From an uncultured Bacteroidales bacterium (GTDB taxonomy: Bacteria; Bacteroidota; Bacteroidia; Bacteroidales; UBA932): a DNA stretch of 40,311 nucleotides. Positions within the stretch are counted from its first letter, which is position 1; every line of letters starts with the position of its first letter. A model generated the notes under the pieces. That model had not been told where the DNA came from. It saw only the letters and a program-made list of their open reading frames with translations, and did no database searches. Made by a program: the position numbers and the translations under genes. The DNA lies in the NCBI GenBank assembly GCA_900318015.1, contig ONJB01000013.1, positions 1 to 40,311 on the forward strand, read 5' to 3'. Of the stretch, positions 31,535-39,468 are shown piece after piece.

Positions 31535-32914
31535 ATGCTATTGACTTGTCTCGCCGCACTCGTCGCCGCGGCCACCATCCAGATCCACCACTGTCAGGTT
31601 CCCGTCATCCAGGACAAGGACGTTCCGGTAGCAACCGTGACGGTCCCGGAGGGGGCGGATCCTGTTTTCAAAGTCTCTCTCCGCGGATTGCGCCGCAAGG
31701 CCCTCCGCTCCTGGGAAGTCCGGGACGGCGTCTTGTATGTGAATCTGGACGCGGCTCGCGTGAAAGATATCCGAAAGCCTTTCTCCTTGAAAATCAAGGC
31801 GAAAGGCTTTTCTATCCAGGAAGACGGCGCCCGGAAGCACCGGCTCGCCCGCAAGGTGCGCACCGCCGGCGACGACGGGGTGGCCGCCTACCGGATCCCT
31901 GGTCTGGTGACCACGAAAAAGGGAACGCTCGTGGGCGTGTATGACATCCGGTACGAGAATTCCCGCGACCTGCAAGGGCACGTGGACGTGGGCGTGAGCC
32001 GCTCCACGGACGGCGGCCGCACCTGGGGGCCGATGATCGTCGCCATGGACATGGGTGAATGGGGAGGCCTTCCGCAGAACGTCAATGGCGTCGGCGATCC
32101 CTGCATCCTGGTCGATGAAGTGACCGGGGACCTGCTCGTTTTCGCGGCCTGGACCCATGGCGGCGAGGCGGGGAAGGCGGCCTGGTGGACGGCCGGCAGC
32201 GGCTTTGAGCCCGCCACGACTCCGCAGCTGATGATGGTCCGCTCCACCGACGACGGCCTTACCTGGTCCGAGCCTGTGAACCTCACGCGGCAAGTCAAGC
32301 AGGAGGCCTGGAATTTCACCTTCCAGGGCCCTGGCCGCGGCATCACGATGGACGACGGCACCCTCGTCGTCCCGTTCCAGCACCAGGAACCGGAGCCGGA
32401 GCGCACCCCGGCCGCCGGCATCATGTACTCCACGGACCGCGGCCTCACCTGGCACGTCCACGAATATGCCAAGATCAACACCACGGAGTCCCAGGTGGCC
32501 GAAATCGCGCCCGGCGAGCTGATGCTCAACATGCGGGACAACCGCAAGACCGGCCGCGCGGTGTATGTGACGAAGGATATGGGCCGTACCTGGACCCCGC
32601 ACGAGTCCGACGGCCAGCTCGTGGAGCCCGTCTGCATGGCCAGCCTCCTGAAGGTCCGCGCCTCCGAGAACGTCCTGAAACAGGACATCCTCCTGTTTTC
32701 CAATCCGGCGGACGCGGACGACCGCAAGAACATCACCGTCCAGTTGAGCCTGGACGGCGGAAAGACCTGGACGCGGAAATGCCTCCTGGACGAAGGAGAG
32801 GGGTGGGGCTATTCCTGCCTCACGATGATCGACAGGAAGACCGTGGGCATCCTCTACGAGAGTTCCCAGGCGCACATGACCTTCCAGGCCATCCCCCTGA
32901 AAGACATCCGATAA
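31535..32914 (+). CDS. nanH: exo-alpha-sialidase (GH33)
   Basis: The 459-residue protein has a signal peptide (MLLTCLAALVAAATIQ) and a beta-rich N-terminal domain (about 25-105). The six-bladed sialidase domain has the arginine motif YRIPGLV (Arg120), the YDIRYENSRDL segment with the likely acid/base Asp137, QVAEIAPGELMLNMRDNR, and five Asp-boxes of the form SxDxGxTW (first at 157-164). It would release terminal sialic acid from mucin or other host glycans in the periplasm or at the surface. The start at 31535 is chosen because it opens the signal peptide; the upstream open frame overlaps the PspC gene. Its stop abuts the stop of the opposing gene with no base between. Confidence 0.95.
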   Translation: MLLTCLAALVAAATIQIHHCQVPVIQDKDVPVATVTVPEGADPVFKVSLRGLRRKALRSWEVRDGVLYVNLDAARVKDIRKPFSLKIKAKGFSIQEDGARKHRLARKVRTAGDDGVAAYRIPGLVTTKKGTLVGVYDIRYENSRDLQGHVDVGVSRSTDGGRTWGPMIVAMDMGEWGGLPQNVNGVGDPCILVDEVTGDLLVFAAWTHGGEAGKAAWWTAGSGFEPATTPQLMMVRSTDDGLTWSEPVNLTRQVKQEAWNFTFQGPGRGITMDDGTLVVPFQHQEPEPERTPAAGIMYSTDRGLTWHVHEYAKINTTESQVAEIAPGELMLNMRDNRKTGRAVYVTKDMGRTWTPHESDGQLVEPVCMASLLKVRASENVLKQDILLFSNPADADDRKNITVQLSLDGGKTWTRKCLLDEGEGWGYSCLTMIDRKTVGILYESSQAHMTFQAIPLKDIR

Positions 32915-34783
32915 CTATTCGTACCGGAAAGCCCGGTAGGAGTGCGGCTTGATGGTCATGGCCGCCTTGGGGGAAGGAGTTCCCATCCGGCGGAAGAAGG
33001 CGGGCATCTGCTCCACCGTCGCCTCGACGGTTTCTCCGGTTTCCAGGTCGGTCAGCTGCTTCAGCCCGGCCGTTCCCACCAGCTTGACATCGACCGGCTC
33101 ATCGTTGAAGTTCTCGACGATGACCGTCTTGTTGTCATATAGGAACAGTCCGACTTTCGCAGGCCCCTCCAGGTACAGGTCCAAATCCCGGCTCATCCGG
33201 CGGCGGATCTCGTTCAGCGCGGCTTCCGGATAGTCGTACAGGTTGCCGAAGTCGTCCGGGATGGTCAGGACGTAGAGCGCGCCCTGGGAGTAGGTGGCCC
33301 GGTGCAGGATGGGCCAGCCCGAAACGCCGCCGCTGAGCGGCCGGCCGGCGCTCACCACCTCCCAGCTGTCGTTGGTCCAGTAACGGACCTGCGGGATGAT
33401 GATGTCCCGCCCGCTCTTGCCGTAGCGGCCGAAGTCGTTGACGATGGCTTTCAGGTCGTCGCAGCGGAGCTCGCAGATGGGCGCGATCTTCTCGGGGACC
33501 GCCTTCAGCAGGCCGGTCGTGATGACGACGTCGCCGCCGGCTTTCAGCTGGCGGTCGATCTTCTCGGTCAGGGCGGGGTCGGCCGCCGCCTGCGCGGTCA
33601 GCAGGACGGTCTTGCGGCCTTCGGAGAAGGTCGGATACATGTCCATCGGCAGGCCGATCATGCCCAGATAATTCTGCAGGAACTCCTCGCCCGGCTGGTG
33701 GTAGATCTTGTAGGAATGGATGCCGACGGGGTTGCCAAGCTTGCCCACCAGTTCGTCGGTCTTGCGCAGGACGATATCCGCGATCCGGGCCATCGTGGTC
33801 GGTGTCACGGTCTCCTTTCCTTTCTGGAACGGGGCTGTCATCTCGTCATAGCTCCAGCTCGTGCCCTGGTCCTGCCAGGGGGCGCGGAACATCGGGTTGA
33901 GTTTGACGTCCACGAGCTGGTTGTAGGCGAACAGCATTACGTCCCGGCCCTTCGCGATGGCCGTGAGGAAAAGCTGCTCCGCATAGCGGTCCATGCTCAT
34001 GGTGATGCCGCCGGAATCCACCCAGCCCCCGCCATTGCGGCCGCCCGAGATGTTCTCAAAGTACCGCATGATATTGTAGCTGAGGTAGTTCTGCAGATGT
34101 TGGTTGCCTGCCGGGTCGCGAGTCTCGGTGCCGGTCCAGACGCCGTCGAAGATCTGCGGCCCCCATTCGAGGTTGAAACCGAGGCCCTGGAAGTCGTCAT
34201 ACCAGTTCGGGTACTTGATGATGACCTTGACCTTCGGGTTGACGGCCTTCGCGGGGCCGACGACCAGGTTGCGGCCGGCCTCATTCATCCGCTCCAGGCG
34301 GTATTCGGTCCAGCTCCTGTCCCCTTTGGCGGCGATTTCCACGTCCTTCTTGCTGCTGGTGAAGAAGAAGTCGTCCAGAAGGAACTCGTCGAAATGCCGG
34401 GCCGTCGTCTCGGCCACTGTCTTCACCCATTCCCGGTCCTTCGGGTCCGAATAGCTGAAGGTTTCGAAATCGTTCGGTTCGCTGATGGTGTAGGTGATGC
34501 CGCCGGCGACTTCGATGCCCTGCTTCTCGAAGAACTTCTTGGCTTTCTCGAGCGTGGCGTCGTCCACCAGCAGCATGTCGCGGTGGGTCTCCAGGTAGAT
34601 CTTGTCCACATCCAGCTGGCTGGAGATGGTCTTCCAGGTGGATTCCAGCCACTGGGTGTCCTTCATCTTGTCCACTTCGTAGGCGCGGACGTAGACGGAA
34701 ACCTTGAAATTCTTGTGATGCGCCATGGCCGGTGCGGCCATGAGCAGGAGTCCGAACAGGACCACGTTCAAGATTCTTCTCAT
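32915..34783 (-). CDS. secreted protein, probably a glycosidase-like (beta/alpha) barrel; function unknown
   Basis: The 622-residue protein has a signal peptide ending at AMAHH. Residues about 25-350 alternate strands and helices and contain FLLDDFFFTSS, KVKVIIKYPNWYDDF and acidic-aromatic loops, as in glycoside hydrolase barrels. A second alpha/beta part (about 360-530) and a beta-sandwich-like tail follow. I cannot name the family. The DD pair in FLLDDFF is a candidate catalytic site. TATCTTTG at 34834-34841 (minus strand) is a good -7 element. It lies directly against the sialidase gene, suggesting related host-glycan substrates, but the two are convergent and not an operon. Confidence 0.7.
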   Translation of the reverse strand: MRRILNVVLFGLLLMAAPAMAHHKNFKVSVYVRAYEVDKMKDTQWLESTWKTISSQLDVDKIYLETHRDMLLVDDATLEKAKKFFEKQGIEVAGGITYTISEPNDFETFSYSDPKDREWVKTVAETTARHFDEFLLDDFFFTSSKKDVEIAAKGDRSWTEYRLERMNEAGRNLVVGPAKAVNPKVKVIIKYPNWYDDFQGLGFNLEWGPQIFDGVWTGTETRDPAGNQHLQNYLSYNIMRYFENISGGRNGGGWVDSGGITMSMDRYAEQLFLTAIAKGRDVMLFAYNQLVDVKLNPMFRAPWQDQGTSWSYDEMTAPFQKGKETVTPTTMARIADIVLRKTDELVGKLGNPVGIHSYKIYHQPGEEFLQNYLGMIGLPMDMYPTFSEGRKTVLLTAQAAADPALTEKIDRQLKAGGDVVITTGLLKAVPEKIAPICELRCDDLKAIVNDFGRYGKSGRDIIIPQVRYWTNDSWEVVSAGRPLSGGVSGWPILHRATYSQGALYVLTIPDDFGNLYDYPEAALNEIRRRMSRDLDLYLEGPAKVGLFLYDNKTVIVENFNDEPVDVKLVGTAGLKQLTDLETGETVEATVEQMPAFFRRMGTPSPKAAMTIKPHSYRAFRYE

Positions 34784-34864
34784 GATGAAAACCGGCGGAC
34801 GCCTTTTCCCGTTTGGGCGGCATCCACCGGATACAAAGATAACAATTATTTGTAAATCAGGTTG

Positions 34865-36277
34865 CTACTTGATGAAAGCGTGCGCGGAGGTCATCGCCTT
34901 CGGGTCGAGGGCCTCGTCCAGCTTCTCCTGGGTCATCAGGCCGTGCTCAAGCACCAGGTCGTAGACGCTGCGGCCGGTTTCGAGGGCTTCCTTCGCGACC
35001 TTGGTGGAGGCCTTGTAGCCGATGTACGGGTTCAGGGCCGTGACGATGCCGATGGAGTTCTTCACCATCTCGTAGCAGTGCTCCACATTGACGGTGATGC
35101 CGTCGATGCACTTGGTGCGGAGGGTGTTCATCACGTTGATGAGCCAGGTCTGGCTCTCGAGGATGCACTGGACGATGACGGGCTCCATCACGTTCAGCTG
35201 CAGCTGGCCGGCCTCAGCGGCGAAGGCGACGGCGGTGTCGTTGCCGATGACCTTGAAACAAACCTGGTTCGTGACCTCGGGGATGACGGGGTTCACCTTG
35301 CCCGGCATGATGGAGGAACCCGGCGCCATGGGCGGCAGGTTGATCTCGTGCAGGCCGCAGCGCGGACCGGAGGCCATCAGGCGCAGGTCGTTGCAGATCT
35401 TGGAGAGCTTGATGGCCAGACGCTTCAGTGCGGCGGAATAGCTCACGTAAGCGCCCGTATCCGGGGTGGCTTCCACCAGGTCCGGAGCCTTCTCGAACTT
35501 GTCGCCGGTGAACTCCGAGAGGCGGATGGTGCACAGTTCCGCGAAACCCGGGACGGCGTTGAGGCCAGTGCCGATGGCGGTTCCGCCCATGTTGACCTCC
35601 TTCAGGAGGACGGCGTTGCGCTCGAGGTTCGCGATTTCCTCTTCCAGGTTGTTCGCAAAGGCGTTGAATTCCTGGCCGGAAGTCATCGGAACGGCGTCCT
35701 GCAGCTGCGTGCGGCCCATCTTGATGATGTCCTTGAATTCCTGGCCCTTGGCGCGGAAGGAGGCGATCAGGTCGGTGAGGGCCTTCTCGACGTGGCGGTT
35801 CATCCGCACGAAGGTGTAACGGAAAGCGCTCGGGAAAGCGTCGTTGGTGGACTGGGCGCAGTTCACGTGGTCGTTCGGGGAGCAGTACTGATACTCACCC
35901 TTGTTATGCCCCATGATTTCGAGGGCGCGGTTGGCAATCACCTCGTTGGCGTTCATATTGACGGAGGTGCCGGCGCCGCCCTGCATCATGTCCACGGGGA
36001 ACTGGTCGTGGAACTTGCCGTCCACGATTTCCTGGCAGGCCTTCACGATGGCGTCCGCAATGGTGCGGTCCAGCACGCCCAGTTCGGCGTTGGCCTCCGC
36101 GGCGGCCATCTTCACATAGGCGATCGCAATGATGTACTCGGGGTAATGGAGCATCTGCGTCGTGGATATCTTGTAATTGTTGAGGGCCCGCTGGGTCTGA
36201 ACGCCGTAGTAGGCGTCGGCCGGGACCTGAAGTTCACCGAGGAGGTCGCTTTCGACCCGGAATTTGGTTTTAGCCAT
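34865..36277 (-). CDS. aspA: aspartate ammonia-lyase
   Basis: The 470-residue protein has the fumarase/aspartase superfamily signature GSSIMPGKVNP and aspartase-like segments (GEYQYCSPNDHVNCAQSTND, MPASYGVQ-type start VPADAYYGVQTQRA). It deaminates aspartate to fumarate and ammonia in the cytoplasm. The start MAKTKFRVESDLLGE fits the family; a TTG codon 24 bases upstream is less likely. The promoter just upstream is canonical. With the class I fumarase at 22509 it supplies fumarate for anaerobic respiration. Alternative reading as class II fumarase is disfavoured by the overall sequence. Confidence 0.93.
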   Translation of the reverse strand: MAKTKFRVESDLLGELQVPADAYYGVQTQRALNNYKISTTQMLHYPEYIIAIAYVKMAAAEANAELGVLDRTIADAIVKACQEIVDGKFHDQFPVDMMQGGAGTSVNMNANEVIANRALEIMGHNKGEYQYCSPNDHVNCAQSTNDAFPSAFRYTFVRMNRHVEKALTDLIASFRAKGQEFKDIIKMGRTQLQDAVPMTSGQEFNAFANNLEEEIANLERNAVLLKEVNMGGTAIGTGLNAVPGFAELCTIRLSEFTGDKFEKAPDLVEATPDTGAYVSYSAALKRLAIKLSKICNDLRLMASGPRCGLHEINLPPMAPGSSIMPGKVNPVIPEVTNQVCFKVIGNDTAVAFAAEAGQLQLNVMEPVIVQCILESQTWLINVMNTLRTKCIDGITVNVEHCYEMVKNSIGIVTALNPYIGYKASTKVAKEALETGRSVYDLVLEHGLMTQEKLDEALDPKAMTSAHAFIK

Positions 36278-36306
36278 TTCGTAAATGTGTGTTAGTTTCA
36301 ATTTGA

Positions 36307-36337
36307 CAAAGATAACGAATTATCTTGGTTTTCCCAA
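36307..36337 (-). promoter_or_regulatory. promoter of aspA
   Basis: On the minus strand TTG (36337-36335), a 20-base spacer and TATCTTTG (36314-36307) match the Bacteroidetes consensus exactly. The ATG lies 30 bases downstream. Positions may be off by one base. Confidence 0.75.
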
Positions 36338-36361
36338 TTTCCGGTTAGAAACCGTAAGCGC

Positions 36362-37549
36362 CTACTCCAGCATGATGCGCCGCAGGTCGTCGATGTCCTT
36401 CTGGGGGACGCCGATTTTCAGGAGGTATTTCACGATCCGTTCCTGATAAGTGCCGCTGTCGGTTTCGCTGAAAATGGTCTTGTAGATGGACTGGAAACTG
36501 TAGGTGCTGATGATATGCTGGTATTTCCCCTGGTACATGCTCCAGTCTTCCGGCGAGAAGTAGGTGAGTTCGTAGTCCTTGGCCATATCGCTCTCGCTCA
36601 CGCCGAGCGCTCCCTCCAGGAGGACGGCCAGGGTCCCCGTCCGGTCGCGGCCGGCGGAGCAGTGGAAATACACGGGTTTGTTTTCCCGCAGGCACTGCAC
36701 CACGAAGCAGAAGGTTTCCTTCACCTTGGGCTGGTTGTCCCGGATCATGTGGTTGTAGCCGCTTTCGAAGCCCGGCGCGAAGAAGGTGATGTCGTCGCCC
36801 ATCGGGGACTTGGAAGGGACGTCGGATTCTTCCCGGAGGTCCAATTCCGCCTTGATGCCCTGGGCCCGGAATTCCGCCTTTCCCGCACTGCTCACGCGGG
36901 AGCCGTGGATGGCTCCGCCGCGATAGAGCTTCCGGAAGGCCAGTGTCTTGCCGCCGAGGCCCTTCCAGCCTCCCAGGTCGCGGGCATTTCGCCCCCTGGG
37001 CTCGAAGTACACCTGGTGCAGCAGGCCCTTGGTCTTGAACGAGCCCCCGGCTACGACTTTGCCGCCCGCGGTGGAGGTCACGGTCCATTGGTATTCCCGG
37101 CCGGGGACCAGGTTGGAAATGCCCTGTCCGGATGCTCCGGCGGGGAGGCTGTAATCCCGGCTCCAGTCGCCTTCCTGGACGTGCAGATTCAGGCTCCCGA
37201 CTGTGGCGTCGGCGGTCCAGGAGATGGTGTGCGTAGGTGGAATGTCCGCCTCACCGGGGCCGCCGCCGGGATAGCCCAGGATCTTCGTTTCTTCGTTTTC
37301 GATGCCTTTATAGGTTACTTCCTCGAGGTATTTCTGGACATACTCATTCGTCACGAGAATGGCACTCTGGTCTTCTGACGAGGTGGGAGGCGTCGGGGTC
37401 GTTCCGCCGTTGTTGCCGTTGTCCCCGTTGCCGTTCCCTTGCTGGCCTGCGGGTTTGCCGGGAATCGGGATGACGATTTTCTGGGCGGGTTTGTCGCACG
37501 CGAGCAAGAGCGGCAGGGCGACCAGGAAGAAAGTGAGCAATCGTTTCAT
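36362..37549 (-). CDS. tyrosine-phosphatase-family lipoprotein
   Basis: The 395-residue protein has a lipobox ending LLLAC (Cys18), a Gly/Asn/Thr/Pro-rich spacer (about 30-60), a fibronectin-like beta region (about 85-180) and a phosphatase domain with NARDLGG and HCSAGRDRTG (about 296-305). The last gives the CX5R catalytic loop with Cys297 and Arg303, as in the PF13350 tyrosine phosphatase family. Such lipoproteins sit in the periplasm or on the surface and may act on phosphoproteins or phosphosugars. TACATTTG at 37573-37580 (minus strand) is a likely -7 element. The longer frame upstream encodes no signal. Confidence 0.87.
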   Translation of the reverse strand: MKRLLTFFLVALPLLLACDKPAQKIVIPIPGKPAGQQGNGNGDNGNNGGTTPTPPTSSEDQSAILVTNEYVQKYLEEVTYKGIENEETKILGYPGGGPGEADIPPTHTISWTADATVGSLNLHVQEGDWSRDYSLPAGASGQGISNLVPGREYQWTVTSTAGGKVVAGGSFKTKGLLHQVYFEPRGRNARDLGGWKGLGGKTLAFRKLYRGGAIHGSRVSSAGKAEFRAQGIKAELDLREESDVPSKSPMGDDITFFAPGFESGYNHMIRDNQPKVKETFCFVVQCLRENKPVYFHCSAGRDRTGTLAVLLEGALGVSESDMAKDYELTYFSPEDWSMYQGKYQHIISTYSFQSIYKTIFSETDSGTYQERIVKYLLKIGVPQKDIDDLRRIMLE

Positions 37550-37718
37550 GGCGGGATTCTTTTCGTCTGTCACAAATGTAGGAAAAAGCCTCCTACAATC
37601 CACCTGGATTACGCAAAATGGTCCTAAGTATCCGCGAATTGCGAAGTTTGCCGGTGCCGTTCACCGCGATACGATCCGGGCATACTTATGGTAATAATAC
37701 AAATAACTGTAAAAAACC

Positions 37719-37749
37719 TTGAAACAATCCTCGGGATTTCGTAAGTTTG
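37719..37749 (+). promoter_or_regulatory. promoter of the SGNH hydrolase gene
   Basis: TTG at 37719-37721, a 20-base spacer and TAAGTTTG at 37742-37749 fit the consensus. This places the transcript start after the first in-frame ATG (37719) and supports the start at 37785. Confidence 0.75.
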
Positions 37750-37784
37750 TTCCGGAAACCGGAAAAGACCGGACCATCTGGATA

Positions 37785-38447
37785 ATGAAAAGACTGTGCA
37801 TCGTTTCCCTGCTGATCCTTGCCGCGGTGGCGGCATCGGCCCAGCCCAAGAAAGTCTCCGTGCTGGGAGACTCCTATTCCACGTTCCAGGGGTATAATCC
37901 CGACAACTACAGGCCGTTCTATCCGGATGCCAACAACGACGTGAAGGAAGTGGAGCAGACCTGGTGGAGCCTGTACATCCAGGCCAAGGGCTATGAGCTG
38001 GAGAAGAACAACTCCTGGGGTGCCACCACCATCTGCGGCGCCGGCTTCTTCGGCAGGGACGTGACTCCGTCGTGTTTCCTGAGCCGCGTGTTCATGCTCG
38101 GCGACCCCGACATCATCTTCGTGTTCGGCGGCACGAACGATGCCTGGCAGCGCGTCCCGCTCGGTGAGTACAAGTATGAAGGCTTGACGAAGGCCGACTG
38201 CATGACTTTCCGTCCGGCGCTGGCTTACCTGCTGGAAACCCTGAAGCAGCTCTATCCGAAGGCGAAGGTCGTTTCCATCCTGAACTCCGAACTGCAGGAG
38301 GAGGTCAACGAATCCATGCGGGAGGTGTGCAGGCACTGCGGCGTGCAGCTCGTCGAACTGCACGACATCGACAAGCAGAACGGTCACCCGTCCATCGCCG
38401 GCATGAAGAGCATCTGCGACCAGCTGCTGGAGCAGGTCGCCGACTGA
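37785..38447 (+). CDS. secreted SGNH/GDSL hydrolase
   Basis: The 220-residue protein has a signal peptide ending ASAQ. VSVLGDSYSTFQG contains the nucleophile serine of block I, FVFGGTNDAW is block III (the Asn), and NGHPS near the end supplies the catalytic histidine. These enzymes remove acyl groups from glycans or lipids. It is likely periplasmic or exported. Its stop TGA and the opposing AraC gene's stop touch exactly, forming TGATCA with no spacer or terminator. Confidence 0.88.
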   Translation: MKRLCIVSLLILAAVAASAQPKKVSVLGDSYSTFQGYNPDNYRPFYPDANNDVKEVEQTWWSLYIQAKGYELEKNNSWGATTICGAGFFGRDVTPSCFLSRVFMLGDPDIIFVFGGTNDAWQRVPLGEYKYEGLTKADCMTFRPALAYLLETLKQLYPKAKVVSILNSELQEEVNESMREVCRHCGVQLVELHDIDKQNGHPSIAGMKSICDQLLEQVAD

Positions 38448-39344
38448 TCATTTCTTTCCCAGGAACTCCGAGGGCGTCATCCCCGTCGTTCGCTTGAACA
38501 GACGGGTGAAATGCTGCGGGAATTCGAAGCCGAGCAGGTGCGCGGTTTCGTTGATGTTGTGCCCGTTCATCAGCAGGTTCTTGCCCTGTTCGACCACGAA
38601 GGAATGGATGTAGCCGATGGCGGTGCCGCCGGTGGCCTTGTGCATCACATCCCCCAGGTAGCTGGCCGAATAGGCCAGCTCATCGGCGCAGAACCGGACG
38701 GAGGGGACGCCCAGGTCCAGTTGCCGGCCGTCCAGATAATAGTCCCGAAGCAGCTGATGGAAGCGCTTGAGCAGGTCCGATGAGGCCTTGTCCTCTTTCG
38801 ACAGCTGGCGCAGGTAGATCCGCTGGCAGTATTCCAGGATGATCCGGATGTAGCCCAGGATGACGGCCCGGAGGGCGGGGGAGTCGGCATTTTCCTGCAG
38901 TTCGTGCCGCAACTGCGTGAGCAGCTGCGTGATCCGGCCCCATTCCGAAGGCTCCATCTTCAGGGTTTCCGTGGCGAAATAGGAGAAGAAGGGATACTCC
39001 TTCATCCGGGGTTCCAGGTCCGTCCCGTGCAGGAGCTCCGGCGAGAACATCAGCACCCAGCCGCTGATGTAGATCGTTTCGCCGTCGTCTTCCCTTCCGC
39101 CGATCTGGCCGGGCTCGACGGCGATGATCGAGCCGTCAGGCACGTCGAACATCTTCATCCCGTAGGTCAGGTTCTTCGGAAAGTTCCGCTGGATGAAGAG
39201 CCCGTAGACTCCGTAGCGGTTCAGGCTGGAGTGGATGGGGGACACCTCGTCATAGTGGATGACACTCACCAGCGGATGCAGGACGGGAGCCCCCAGAAAG
39301 CGGGCGTACACATTGGGGTCGGAAACGGAGAGGATGTTCTTCAT
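38448..39344 (-). CDS. AraC family transcriptional regulator
   Basis: The 298-residue protein has an N-terminal cupin-like sensor part and a C-terminal AraC double helix-turn-helix (about 195-298: FCADELAYSASYLGDVMHKA, then INETAHLLGFEFPQHFTRLF and MTPSEFLGKK). It is a DNA-binding activator. The start MKNILSVSDPN at 39344 is preferred since the frame further upstream overlaps its promoter. It is divergent from the hydrolase at 39469, its probable target. The effector is unknown. Confidence 0.9.
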   Translation of the reverse strand: MKNILSVSDPNVYARFLGAPVLHPLVSVIHYDEVSPIHSSLNRYGVYGLFIQRNFPKNLTYGMKMFDVPDGSIIAVEPGQIGGREDDGETIYISGWVLMFSPELLHGTDLEPRMKEYPFFSYFATETLKMEPSEWGRITQLLTQLRHELQENADSPALRAVILGYIRIILEYCQRIYLRQLSKEDKASSDLLKRFHQLLRDYYLDGRQLDLGVPSVRFCADELAYSASYLGDVMHKATGGTAIGYIHSFVVEQGKNLLMNGHNINETAHLLGFEFPQHFTRLFKRTTGMTPSEFLGKK

Positions 39345-39352
39345 AACGATTG

Positions 39353-39452
39353 TAAAGGTAGAAATTTCCTGTAAAATATCCAATTATCTGCGATATTGGT
39401 AGGAATCCGGCCAAAATCGGTAGCAAACTCTCCCGCGGGCTCCGTACCTTTG
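39353..39452. promoter_or_regulatory. divergent promoters of the AraC gene and hydrolase
   Basis: On the minus strand TTG (39383-39381), 20 bases, and TACCTTTA (39360-39353) face the AraC gene. On the plus strand TACCTTTG (39445-39452) lies 16 bases before the hydrolase ATG and lacks a clear -33 TTG, as expected of an activator-dependent promoter. Confidence 0.6.
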
Positions 39453-39468
39453 CAAAAACAAACGGAAG

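Noticed and set aside
36500-37300. Open frames on the plus strand opposite the phosphatase gene
   Set aside because: They lack start signals and motifs, while the minus strand encodes lipobox and CX5R.
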